A stretch of 64,000 bases of DNA, taken from positions 34,763,629-34,827,628 of the forward strand of contig OY365814.1 of assembly GCA_959347315.1 (NCBI GenBank), read 5' to 3'. This stretch comes from Bimastos eiseni. Its lineage: Eukaryota; Annelida; Clitellata; Crassiclitellata; Lumbricidae. Shown piece after piece: positions 37,201 to 48,787 of the stretch (the stretch's first letter is position 1; every line of letters starts with the position of its first letter). The notes under the pieces were generated by a model that did no database searches, was not told where the DNA came from, and saw only the letters and a program-made list of their open reading frames with translations. The translations under genes and the position numbers were made by a program.

Positions 37201-37377
37201 CCTCACACGAAGTGGTCCGAATGCTCTAAGACGTACCTGCTGGAAGTCTTTCAACACGGAGCTGGTTCATGTCTGAAAAATATTCCGGAGGTCGCACTGG
37301 ACAAAGATAAATCCGTTTGTGGCAATGGAATTGTTGAAGCGGGTGAACAATGCGATTGCGGCAACGTAGAGAAAGAG
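34264..37377 (+). CDS. ADAM metalloprotease paralogue C, catalytic core (partial)
   Basis: Six exons on the + strand: 34264-34350, 34905-34976, 35675-35847, 36388-36472, 36868-37007, 37191-37377. They match the metalloprotease exon cassette of A and B in order, phase and approximate length. Landmarks: FNWPRDSDD start of the protease, YQSLGIYLVIVGVEVW, HEMGHMLGFEHD zinc site, CIMWP Met-turn, then CGNGIVEAGEQCDCG opening the disintegrin domain. All phases close and no stops occur. The intron after 35847 starts with GC (GCAAGT), a non-canonical but known donor. No prodomain exons were seen upstream and no later disintegrin or cysteine-rich exons downstream. The claudin-like gene begins 358 bp on, in the opposite direction. 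So this is either a truncated copy or a gene with very divergent flanking exons. Confidence 0.8.
34381..34434 (-). mobile_element. LINE 3' tail, reversed
   Basis: Reverse complement of the tail at 3984-4040 (GAGGCGCTCTGAGTAGATTT-like and TTTCATTGATTTAT), in the first ADAM-C intron. Confidence 0.5.
36868..37007 (+). CDS. Catalytic exon of ADAM-C
   Basis: Acceptor TTTTGTAG, donor GTCAGT, phase 0 in and phase 2 out. Encodes HEMGHMLGFEHD with all zinc ligands and the catalytic Glu, and CIMWP at the Met-turn. Confidence 0.85.
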
Positions 37378-37734
37378 GTAAGCTATCAAATGTCCGAAGT
37401 ATTCACAATACAAGCATTCAAGAGAAAATCTATTCCTCTTAGAGATTAGGCAAAGATGACAGATGGTTGAATGCTCTGCATAATATCGTATTCAAATTCT
37501 TTAGAAGGAATGGGCAGAGCAATGAACGAATGACTGAAGAAAAAGGAGATTGGCAAAACCTTAAAGTACCACAACCATGTAGGTTGGATTCTGTGGCGGA
37601 ATAAACAATGGCAGATGCACCCTCTCCCAAATCAAATCATTGAGAATCAACCCAAATACATTTGCCCCTTGGCTCTGCTTCCCCCACAATCCCCCTCAGC
37701 CCCTCCGCTCCCTCTTCTCCTAGGTCTCCTGGGG

Positions 37735-40700
37735 TCAGATGCGACCGATGATGACCGGGTTGTCGTGGTTGCCCTTGTCCTTTTTCTTGCGAGAATAGAA
37801 GAATAGAACGAGGCTGGAGACGACGTAGAGAGCGAAGCAGACCCAGGCAAAACCATAGGACAGACCGAAGCGATGGGTCGATTGCGCTGGGTACCTGGCT
37901 GGCAGATGGTCCCTCTCGTAGATGATCATGCTCTGAAAGGTCTCGATGGCTACGACAATGCAGCCAGCTGAAAGAAACACACTCTGATCGTCGTAGTCAC
38001 CATCATCATCATCGTCATTGTCATCGTCATCATCATTATTATACTCCTCCTCGTCATCATCATCACCATCACCAACAGCAACAGTAGCAGAATCATCATC
38101 ACCGCCACCACCAACATCATCATCATTTTTCTCATTATAATCTTCGTAGCTTTCATCATTGTAATCATCAACAAAATAATTATCATTAGGAACAGTGCTG
38201 TAACCATTCTCTGATGAAGCAACAGACAGGTAACAATGATTGGCAGACAGGTAACAAATATCAAAAGACAGGTAACAAATATCAAAAGACAGGTAACAAT
38301 GATTGGCAGACAGGTAACAAATATCAAAAGACAGGTAACAATGATTGGCAGACAGGTAACAAATATCAAAAGACAGGTAACAAATATCAAAAGACAGGTA
38401 ACAATGATTGGCAGACATGTATACCAGATAGACCTAATGGCCTTAAAAGAATGCATTGCTCGAGTCTCACCGCATCCAACCAGAAGACATCCAGCAAGAC
38501 GCTTGAATATGTATCTTGGTTTTCTGACGGAATACCAGGTGAAGGCAATTGCGATAACAGTTCCAACTATGCCGATTATCGCCACAGCTGTTACTGCACG
38601 ACGGTAATCTGTATGAAAAGACCACGATAACATAATATAACAAAAAAGTTCTGAATAATCTGTCGTCCGAGAAAATGAAAAAGTGCTACGTGTTGCCACT
38701 CTCGAGTCTAGAAAAAGAGGTAGAATCGCTTTAAGAAGTTAGTATCAGTAGAGATGTAGGAGTCTTGATAGAAGCTATATTTGAGCCCTTTTACTGGGAT
38801 CTCCTAGAAGAGGAACTTAGTAGCCTATTGATACTTATAGGACAACGCAGATATAGGATCGAGAAATAATAACTGATAAGAAATATTCTATTGACATAAC
38901 ACAGAAAAGAAAGTTAGCGCAGGAAAAGAGATGAAAGCAAAGAGATTTAACTTAGGTAATTTCCGGTCTAGTTAAGAAAAATAGGTTTGCAACTCTATCC
39001 AACTTTAAGAGACTTTCAGGTCTTCAACATGAAATAAGTGGAAAACGACAGAACATAATAATATATGTTGAATTCATTCTGGCAGAGTTCAAGATGATAG
39101 TCGAAAAGGAGGAAAGGATAAACGCCACTTTATCGTCTTTGTATCGTGTCTCTATCTGTCTCTGTCTCTCGTTCAACTCTGGGTAAAGCTGAAAGTCTCT
39201 TAAAGTTGTTGTGACAAAAGTCGCTGATGGTATATATAAATAATAGCCAAATACGAAGAGACAGAAAGAGAGACAGCGATACAAAGAAGATAAAACAGAC
39301 AGACGTACACATACACACAGGAAGATAGAGACAAGAGTTTGATAGATAGATATAGATCTCTGCTTCTTTAATTCAACAATCACAGTAAAATAATTGACAT
39401 GCACAAGAAGCAGACACAGACAGGTCCAGACAAACACAGACAGACAAAGATACAGACACACACACGGACATACACAGGCCTTGGGCATCCATCCATCCGT
39501 TGGACGGGTAGAAATTATTCTTGGATGGACATAAATTATTGTTCGTGGGCGTGTGAGATTTGATGGGTTGCTGACAAAAAGGCATGTTAGGCGCGAAACT
39601 CTGGACGATGGCGCCACATAAAAGTCATTCACCGGAGGCAGACGGCCTCAATACAGACGGCGAGAAGTATGCAAAGATCAACGGAGTGTCAAGCAACGAA
39701 ACCCGACACCTCGAGGCAGACGTTGGAGCTGCCTGCCCCTCCTATCTCTGCGACCCACAGACAAAAAAATTGATGAACCAGCTGAAGATCTGGTCTGAAC
39801 CGGCTTGTTGACACTAATCAAGAATAAGGGACAATTCCGACACGAACGGCGCAACCTATTAGGAGGTATAACGATAATAATGTAGTCCGATCCCTGGAAC
39901 CTATTGCCTGTCTATGACACTAACAAGGCCCCGCCATGACAACCGCTGGTCAAACATTAACTGTACGCCTCTAGGGATGTGACGTTACGCTACGGATGCA
40001 ATGATCCGACCAACCAGATTTAGTAATAGTTTCAACACGTGATCTGTCGTCCAATAGAGATACGAGTTTTGCGTTTGGGATGGCGAAGGAAATCGTCTCT
40101 AGAAGGATTCATATAGTGTAGAAAGAAAAGGAACAGGGACCTGCTTCGGAACTGGGGGGAACGTTGGGTCGTTCTGACGATAAGGATAATCAACGTAGTT
40201 GGAGAACCCCGTCTCCAACGTAAACCAGGGAAACATTTCTAAAGGACACTAATAACTCTAGTAAGTCTAGATAGGATGAGTGGTGTATATATATAATTAA
40301 ATATACATATTCAAACCATCTAGTGGGTCGTGTGGCGGAGCTTGGAGATTGAGGAAAGAACCGGAGGTAATCTCGTCATCTAGAAGAAGGAGCTGGCGAG
40401 AGTGAAACCCGCGACAAGGCAGTTTATCATTTATTACAAAAATGGTTTCTGTTAAATGTGTCATTACGTATAATTATTATCCAATCCTCACATCGTCTGT
40501 AGTTAATAGATATCTTGCTTGCATCGTTGTATGTATTTTTAAAAAACTAGAATAAATCTGATAAAAACCCATATGGGTCATCCAGCCAATGACATAGACA
40601 GCCACTGAGACAGAAATAGACAGACATAGAAACAGGCATACACGCAGAGAAATACACAGACAGATACATTTGTTTCTATAGCGCCTATTTTCTGTTGTTA

Positions 40701-40836
40701 CTGTTGCTTACTTAGAATTGGTCGATCGGTTTCTGGGTCTCTTTCGATTTCCTCTTCCGACGGATAGAAGTTCATCAGAGAACAATAGTCACCTGTGACG
40801 ACATAACAGAGCACACGTATTACTATAACAATCATC

Positions 40837-40887
<51 letters not shown>

Positions 40888-41319
40888 GAATAATAATAAG
40901 AACAATAATAATAATATTAATAATAATCGTTTTTTTGCTCCATTTGGTAAGATTTCTAGCAGTCAGTTTGACCTTGTTTTGGTGTTAAATAAAGAAAATC
41001 GCCTCAGATACCAGAGCCAGACACAGACAGACAGACACACAGACAGACACACACAAACAGACAGAGAAACAAAGAGAGAGCAGCAATATACAAGGTATTT
41101 ATACAGACGTGTAAGTGTATAAACGTCTTGGCCATGTAGGCGATGGTCTGCCACTGACAGCTGCTCTTTACCCAATTAGTTTAGAGGCCGACGCATTAAT
41201 ATCACTCAGCCAAACAAATCCAGACTATAAACAGAACTAATTCCGCTTCCGTCCAATCCATATATCCTGCTCCATCCCCATAATTACTTCTTCCTATCCC
41301 ATTTTCCTCTCAATTTTTT

Positions 41320-41370
<51 letters not shown>

Positions 41371-43126
41371 TCTATCTTAATCTATGTCTCAGTTTCCATC
41401 CTTACTCGCTTCCAGCTCAGGGATATTGACAGCGGACAATATACGCCAAGGTCAAATAAACCGAAGGCGCTATAATAAGTAGATGTTGCCACGTTCGTTT
41501 GTCCTATGGCAGAGGTCACTGCGCTAGGTATCTCCAGATGGCGTTCCTGCGCATAGACGCTGATTCGCCCCAAAACTCAGAACATTCGTGTCATCTGTCA
41601 ACGTGAATTCAATGGTTGAACCATACGTGTGTGCGTGGGCGCATCATTGGTGAATCCTCCAGTTCTCTGTGCATTTTTTTCTTGCTAATGACACCTCTGC
41701 TCGTTATGAGACTCAGCGTCGTGTGTAGGAACAAGAAGCGCTTTCTGGGACAGCATCGAGTGTTCGAAACAATCGAACCAGAAAGCAGTGTGGAATTTAG
41801 TACCGTTCACCAGTAACGTAGTTGAAACTCGATCCCTCTCACAGAATCCTCGCCAGATTTGCTTTCAGTCTTCGTTCGAATTCCTATGGGTCGGTTTCCT
41901 TCCGGTAAACAGCAATTTTCACGTCTCATACTGTGATAACAACTCCCACACATCGTAACAAGTAACCGTCTCGAATTCGAAACGTCGTATATCAATCCTC
42001 CTCGCATTAACCGATGACTTAGTCCGAATCCTACACTGCTAAACTTCCCTACAGCTCTATGGCCAGTACGTCTTCACCACCGCCTACTCCGAAACGATGA
42101 AAAAGCAGGTTTGTTTATTATCTTAAGCCCATGCAATGCAGCTCAAAACATACACAGCTCTAAACATTTCAATTCCCTTCTCCTATAAGATATCCAAGCG
42201 CCTGATCGTCGGGAAAAATCTCGTCGATAGTGAGGATTTAGTTCGTCTAAAAGGACACTGTTGGGAAACACGCATTTTTAGAGATGTAAAACTTATCCTA
42301 CCTTTGACTTGGAGCCAAGGATATTTTAATTGAACTGTTAACAGCACCCGTAGCGACACCTTTATTGGAAGCAGTCTGCAACGACAGCGGATTTCCATTG
42401 GAAGCTGTTGCTATACCAGACTGCAGACAATAAAGACGTCATCTCAGTGCAGTTAACGGATTCATCGACATTCCCGTTCGGCTCTTAGTCGAGCAACATC
42501 TGCCCTTTCAGGTTTGTGCACTTTAAAGGTTCTCTCTAATATTACATCTTCCAGGAATGTCAATATTTAGCTGTCATCGATAACATTAGCAACACTGACG
42601 ATACTTCGGACAAAAGTTCGAGGCCAGAGTCTGGCGAAATTGTCGACAAAATTATCGTACACTTCAGTCTCATGAGTAGGCTATACCGTTACTTTTACCG
42701 TAGAAATCGTCATCGTCATCATCACCGTCATTTTCTGCTTCCCAAGCTTTATCGTCAAAATCGAGTAGGCTTCTGCGCATCTTCAAGATATTCGTATACA
42801 AAGCGTCTATCATGGTCAAATTGGTGTCTTTGACTAATAAGTATGAGTGGAAATTCATGATGAATTGTGCAACATTTCGTGTCCTCCTCTTCCACCTCCG
42901 GTTCCGCCTTCTCCTCTATCTTCTTCCTGCTAGTTTCCATCATTGTCTTAGTCACCTTTTACTACAACTGCTATTGTCACCATTCATACCACTCTCACTA
43001 CTAACAATATCACGACTAGTACCACAACCACTGCTGATACTATTTCTACTTTTATGATTCATCGTAAAATTCCGCACCTCCATCAATATTATCTGTCGCA
43101 TAATCCTCGTAGTAAACATAGATTTT

Positions 43127-43185
<59 letters not shown>

Positions 43186-43554
43186 TATCATCATCATCAT
43201 CGTCAGCGTCGTCGTCAGCATCGTCGTCGTCGTTGTCATTGTCATCGCTATCGTCATCGTCAGTATTCAAAATTATTTACTTATTTCAGATGTTTCGTTG
43301 ATTCTTTCTCTGCGGCAAATCTGCCACATTCCAGCGTGCTGGCTGAGTATAAAGGTCCTCGTGGTTGGCTGGAAGACACCCTCTCCAGGCGGTAGGTCCC
43401 AGGAGACCCAGTAGTTGGTACTTATGGCTATCAACCACAGGAGAGACGCTGCGATGCTGCCACCCAGAGCTCCACTCAGAAACCTCTTTTTCCATGGTCC
43501 ATCCTCCTCCGCCTTCTCATCAGACTTCACATCCAACGCTTTCTCGGATTTCAT
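37735..43554 (-). CDS. Claudin/PMP22-like four-transmembrane protein
   Basis: Four exons: 43281-43554, 40712-40792, 38471-38608, 37735-37967, together 726 bp (241 residues), all phases closing, ATG at 43552-43554 and TGA at 37735-37737. Four hydrophobic helices: GGSIAASLLWLIAIS, AIIGIVGTVIAIAF, GCLLVGCAGCIVVAI and WVCFALYVVSSLVLFF. After helix 1 come NYWVSW and GMWQIC, resembling the W-GLW-C loop signature of claudin, PMP22/EMP and calcium-channel gamma proteins. The tail is basic (SRKKKDKGN). Such proteins act in plasma membrane junctions or as channel partners; which applies here cannot be told. Acidic Glu-rich extracellular loop between helices 1 and 2 (SEEEIERDPETD). Introns are large and repeat-filled. 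Confidence 0.75.
37990..38150. repeat. Imperfect CAT/TCA-rich repeat
   Basis: CAT-type tract in the last intron of the claudin-like gene. It produces spurious Asp-rich and Met-rich reading frames. Confidence 0.85.
38224..38412. repeat. Two-type 21-bp minisatellite, nine units
   Basis: Every unit starts AGACAGGTAACAA. Type N ends TGATTGGC and type K ends ATATCAAA. Order is N-K-K-N-K-N-K-K-N with no other variation. It lies in the last intron of the claudin-like gene, just past the exon 38471-38608 donor. Confidence 0.95.
39395..39480. repeat. (ACAG)n simple repeat
   Basis: CAGACAGGTCCAGACAAACA-type tract in the second intron of the claudin-like gene. Confidence 0.8.
40835..40928. repeat. (TAA)n microsatellite
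   Basis: TAA array with AAG/TTA interruptions, beginning about 40 bp from the acceptor of claudin-like exon 40712-40792. Confidence 0.9.
41013..41085. repeat. (ACAG/ACAC)n simple repeat
   Basis: CAGACACAGACAGACAGACA-type tract, first intron of the claudin-like gene. Confidence 0.8.
41315..41366. repeat. (TC)n microsatellite
   Basis: TTTCTCTCTCTCTC tract, first intron of the claudin-like gene. Confidence 0.9.
42055..42675 (+). CDS. Two coding-like exons of an unidentified gene
   Basis: Exon 42055-42108 (acceptor CCCTACAG, donor GTTTGT) reads LYGQYVFTTAYSETMKKQ. Exon 42555-42675 (acceptor ATCTTCCAG, donor GTAGGC) starts ECQYLAVIDNIS and ends DKIIVHFSLM. Both are phase 0 at their shared junction, and the composition is protein-like, not repeat-like. 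They lie antisense inside the first intron of the claudin-like gene. I do not recognise the family. Candidate partner exons (reading frames at 39584-39811 and 41616-41816) do not join in phase. Possibly a remnant or nested gene. Confidence 0.3.
43118..43265. repeat. (CAT)n microsatellite
   Basis: Near-pure CAT run, then CGT/CAT mixture, ending about 16 bp from the donor of the first claudin-like exon. Confidence 0.95.
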
Positions 43555-44866
43555 TTCACGAGTTCACACTCGTGAAGAACCGAAAGAGTTTCCGAATGCA
43601 AATCTATACAAGTTCTCGATGGAATTAATCAGAAATGTCTATGATGTCCACTCAAACTATCCCAATTATTGCAATGACACAAAATTCAAGCTTAAGTGGA
43701 ATATATATCTTCTCATCTCGTATCGAAGCAGAAATAAGTTGAATATCTTACTGGGGTCAACTCAAAAACTTAAGTCTTATCAGTGCAGATATAAGTGGAA
43801 TCTATCACATCTACTTAAATATCGCAATCGTTTCGAAACAAAATTAAATAGGGTATCTCATATAAGTATTTCAATTGCATCGACACAAAGTCAATTAGAA
43901 TGATCCCATTTAAATATCGCAATAGCATGGAAAAGATTTAGTGGAATATCTATCCAGTATACTCAGAATAGGACCTATCGCAATCGTATTGAAATAATTG
44001 CCTAAACTTAAGACTTAACACTGAACTTTAAACGTCTGTTTCGGAATGAAACTGTTATAGTCCGCATTCATCGCTGATCGTCCTTAGACTGTCTAAACGG
44101 AGTGCCCTTTGCGCTGTACACTGTAGACGTACACGAGGCTTTGTTATAATAACGAAACATAAAGCAAGCGCCTAGCGTTGGCTGTGGTTGTAGGCGGTGT
44201 CTCCGTATGCTAGGCTTCGTCGGACTCCGCGCAGCCAGCGGCTTCTAGGAATAATATAAATCTGAATGCGCTAAATATAATCGACCAACTCCTACAGGCA
44301 CACTACATCTACAACGAACCAAGTCATCGTGCGATTATGGAACGCCGTCGCATACTACAATAATTTTATGCCAAAATAAATAACTAGCCTCCCTTGTTAG
44401 TTTGGATGCTCTGCGATTTATCTTCTGTTAGCTTCTCTTTTATCCGCCATGCATAAATGCAGAGGATCCGAGGGGCCTCAACTATACGACGTATCCATTT
44501 GAGAACGTATGTATTCACGTGGAGGTTTCTTGGTCCTTATGCCAGGTGGTGACCACTCCTCTCCTAGTAGGGTAAGGAGGTCAGTGGGCCTGTCGTTTGG
44601 GCCACATATGCCCTCATCCTGTGTTGACCAGTCATTTTCGGGGTTCGCAGTCCACTGGTCAAGGTGTTCACCTCGCGTATCGTCCTTGGTGGTCCTTCGG
44701 CCTTCTCCACTGATGGCATAGATTCACCGGACAGTCCTTACTTGGCCACGGTGAGGTTCAGGCAGGTAGGTATTTTGGGAGATTGTATAACGAATAGACT
44801 AATGACGAGCTAATAACGCATCCCAATTCATTGTTATCGGCTGTCCATTAGTCTATCACTGCAGGC
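43555..44866. other. 5' flank of claudin-like gene, no gene seen
   Basis: Holds a diverged tandem-like region (43,640-43,990) with recurring AAGTGGAAT and TATCGCAATCGT motifs, then unassigned sequence. No exon recognised. Confidence 0.4.
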
Positions 44867-47800
44867 CAGTGCTTCTCAACTTGTGTGCCACAACACACAC
44901 GCGGGATTCGTGCACCGCCAAGTGTGCCGCGAGCTAATAAAGAACTCAAATTCAATAGAAATCATTTTCGAATTAAGCTAAAATATGATGTTTCTATTTT
45001 AATGAAATATGGAAATGTTTCTGTTTATCAATCTGTAAATATTTCTTATGTCTATAATGATGTAAAATTCTAAAATATTGTAATCTAAGCCTTCGTTTAT
45101 TTTAGCACTTTAGCTGTAGTCGCTGCTAACAAGATGCACGTCTGTGGTCGTAAAGTTAAAGTTAATCTAGTGCGAGCAACTATCTATTTGATTTCAAGAA
45201 CATTTGGCAGCCTATAGCATAGCATTATTTATTGATAAAATCATCAAAATATTTATTTAAAATTACAAATATAAATTATTTTGTGTAGTGTTTGTTAACG
45301 CGTTTTAATTTTTTAGCTTATTGCTGGACTAATTTTCTGCAAAGACAAGTAGTCCTACGTCACAGGTTTCCCAATCTCAGGGACGTCATTTCAGCTTTTT
45401 GGCGACGGGGAAGGGGCTATAAAATGATCTTGTTTTAAATATGTTTTGGTTTAGTTTTTGCGTTTTCAGGGGTACCAAAAGATTTGATATGTTAAATCTT
45501 GTTTCGGCAAAAACGCTGATACAGTTTCAAAAGTGAAATTATTCAGTTTTATCTGATATAATGTCAATATATGAAATTCAATTAGATTTATTATTAATGT
45601 GGCTATTAAATTATGACCTTGTATGAAAATTTGCACGCACTATAATCTTAATCAGGAAATTCAGGGGCAAATGTCCCTCTTCCCCCCCCCCCAATGACGT
45701 CTCCGCCCAATCTATCATGTGTAAAGCATCCACCATTGGTCGGGTTTGGCTGTACCTATCTCGCTATGCGCTTGCTGTTCGCACTTAAAACAATCGTGCG
45801 TGTTATAGGCCTAATCAATTTAATTAATTGGTAAATTAATATTTCTGTCAGCAGAGGCGTCTACATCATGTAAGCCCTGGAGCAAATGCTTCATCCCAGA
45901 AATAAGGGGAGAGCAAATTTGAGGATTTAGGGGAACAAAATTTGTTAAATACTACAATTATCGTTTTGCCCGTTTATTATTTGCAGTTGAGTTATTCTGT
46001 TCAATTCTACAGTGTCACTGTGGAATCTAGGAAATTTTCCACCCGGAAATCTCTAAATAAACGAATATTATATATTTCCTAGATATACTAGGCCTATTGC
46101 TAATAGTATTACGATATGCCATTTGTGAGGATTGAATATTATTGCCGTCCAAAAGAAAGTGAAGAAATTAGACATGCATGACAATTATAAGAAATTAGGC
46201 CTATAAGGCAATGAATGCTCACAGGTAAGAAAGTCTGGTGGGTCATAGTCGATTTTTTAGCCGTGAGGTGCCAAAGCTCGCCTATATGAATTCGCAATTT
46301 CAGAAGACTTTTCTGAAGGTTGTTCCCGGGTTCCGTTAAAAATTAGGCGGGGAGGGGAGTGGAAGCGGAGTTTAGGGGAAGCTGCTCCAGTGACTTCGAA
46401 GGATGATCGATAGACGCCCCTGTTTATCAGTAATGTAAATTGGCTTTAATAAAATAAATTAAAAACACTCAAATAACGGACAAAATGTGTTGCAAAGAAG
46501 GCTAAACTGGAGTTGGAGAGCAATAATTATTTTGATAATGATGACGAAATGAACGATACGCCAAGTACTAGTAGTTGGTAAATACTAAGTTACCATAATG
46601 TAGTACGAGACCTATTAACAGCAATTTGCGACAATACAAGATTGTTCATCGTCAAACAATGATTTACAAGGATAGGAACAGAACACCATCCGGGATTTAT
46701 TTTACCAATGATCTGCAGCTGGCATTTCGCAGCATTATTCCTTCAAAAGCCACTTTTACTTTACAGTTATCCGTAAACCCCACATTGATGATCACCGCAA
46801 AGCCAATGTCCTTGTAAAGCATAGACATATTGCGCCTGTGAATAAGCTGGTTCCCGCGACTTCGCTTTTGTGGGCGCTATAAAAATGTTGAGATTACGAT
46901 TGCATAATGAAACTAATCATGCACTAACTATATGTCTAATGAGCACCTGTGTTCTCGTTAAAAAACCAGGACATAATTCCTGCCTGTTGATAAGATGTCA
47001 GGAACTTTAGCAAAAATTGGCTTCCATGCATTATTTACAAATTCATAGACAAAAGAACCATAAGTTACATCACTTAGATTTTTGAAAATTTGGGGAGAGC
47101 ACAACCAGTGGCAGCTCTCAACAGAGGGCCATATACAGGGCTCGGGAACATAACATAGGGGTCATCTGGATGTCTCGTTTCGTCAAAACTGAAAGTGGAC
47201 GCTAAATTTGAAGGGTCCATCGGTGGGAGCCTCCTCGTATATCAATCCTCTTCGCATTAACCGACAGGGATGTGGTCTCGTGAAACTCTGCAGAACTCAG
47301 TTGGTGGCGCACTCATGGCCCCTCTGTAGAGTCGCCACTGTCCACAACATATTGATAATTTTATTAGAGTTCAGCCCTTAGCTCCTGACTGAGATATAAA
47401 AGTCAAAACTTGGAAGATCCGATCTCGTATTGACATACAAATTTAATATCTCCTCAAATTTTGAAATATTCTGCTAAAATTGTCACTGTCAATTTTGCTT
47501 TAGCATGTAGTTAATGTACAAAAACTTAAATAGAACCTAAAGCGGTGTAGGCCTACACCAGTAACATCAGTTACACCACTGATTGATTTTACGTAATATG
47601 GTCCACCAACCATAACTAGCGAATGAGCGTTAAGCTGCAATACATGGGAATTGTCACAAACATCCTCCAAAAGCTACTGCAAATGTTAAATTTTATCACC
47701 AAAGCTAGAAAACGTGAAGTGACACTGTACTTCAACTGCAACAAGATCAATTTCGCCAAAACGTGGTCTCCTGAATAAATTAAAGCACATTTCTGCACCC

Positions 47801-48787
47801 AATCAGTTATAAGCGATTTGCGCTTGTCTTTGCCTTCGGATGCACAAAAAACCTGTCAAAATCCTTAGAAATATTTCAGAGTGTGGATACATCAGGTAAT
47901 TTAAACCATAAAATCAACCTTCAATTTAAAAAAATGTCATGCCTGTACGTGCATTTTTAACAATGCAGACGATTTTCGACGCTAAGCTAAGGAAGTATAC
48001 GCAAAGACGGTAGAGTCGTACACTAAGATTTGACACTTCCTATCAAACCGTGTATTTGGTTTGTGTGGTGGTCAAAGCATACAAATCACTTATCCATTCG
48101 CTACGTGGCGCGGTTGACGCCACGCCAACCGCGCCACGTACCGACTGGGGAAGTGATATCTTATTGGTATCGTAGCAACGACAATCGATTCCAAGGTAGG
48201 TGACGTGAACATTCAGATACATATCGGAGATAGGAAGTGTCACATCTTAGTCTACGACTCTACCATCTTTGGTATACGCCTACTAGCTCAAACCACCTAA
48301 CAATCAAAAACGATCAAACCCAAAGAAACTATTAAAGTTCGTCGCCAGCATAATATGAGTGCTATTTAAGTTTTGGTTCTACGTGGAGTTGGATAAGGAC
48401 TGTCCTTTACCAAAGTGCATTGCATCGTTTGTATGTGGTGAAAAACTCTCGAATGAAGCTACAGTATACAATCAATTTGATTAATTAACATTGTAAGTGT
48501 GTAATTGTAAAATTGCAAATCTTGCATTTCAATCTGTTCAAGTTAAGCTGTTAATATAGAAATATTTGACTACTCTAATCTATTTAGTAAATTTTTGATA
48601 GGCCTACATTAAATTAAACCGTCTATTTAAGATGTGAAATGCTTAAAAGCAAGCTTTAACAACAGCAGCTATAATATTACTCAAAATAAAAAATAAAAAA
48701 TTAGATTTTGTTCAATAGGGTTGGCCTACCGTCTGAATTTCCAAAGATCTCAAATGTGCCTTGGTGCCAAAAAATTGAGAACCACTG
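44867..48787. mobile_element. Decayed hAT-like transposon, 3.9 kb
   Basis: Ends are inverted: left CAGTGCTTCTCAACTTGTG, right (reverse complement) CAGTGGTTCTCAATTTTTTG. Flanking octamers CTGCAGGC and TTGTAGGC agree at 6 of 8 positions (both differences C/T), fitting an aged 8-bp target duplication typical of hAT elements. No intact transposase remains; only short protein-like scraps near 46,500 were seen. Includes a nested MITE. Confidence 0.6.
47995..48277. mobile_element. Palindromic MITE nested in the hAT-like element
   Basis: Outer arms of about 45 bp are inverted copies (GTATAC, AAAGA-GGTAGAGTCGTA, TGACACTTCCTATC). A second inner inverted repeat (ACGTGGCGCGGTTG / CAACCGCGCCACGT at about 48,104-48,140) marks the centre. 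No coding capacity. Confidence 0.75.

Noticed and set aside
38224..38412. Regular direct repeats resembling a CRISPR array
   Set aside because: Units are contiguous with no unique spacers, the genome is animal, and no Cas genes are present; it is a minisatellite.
39584..39811. 75-codon + strand frame that looks protein-like (KLMNQLKIWSEPAC end)
   Set aside because: No matching downstream exon in phase and no known family; too weak to list as a gene.
41616..41816. 66-codon + strand frame with hydrophobic start and polar tail
   Set aside because: Donors inside it do not fit the phase of the exon at 42055; may be chance.
42952..43395. Poly-His, poly-Asp and poly-Met frames
   Set aside because: Products of the (CAT)n microsatellite on both strands.
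43415..43903. 162-codon + strand frame
   Set aside because: Antisense to the first claudin-like exon at its start, then repeat-like sequence; no splice support.
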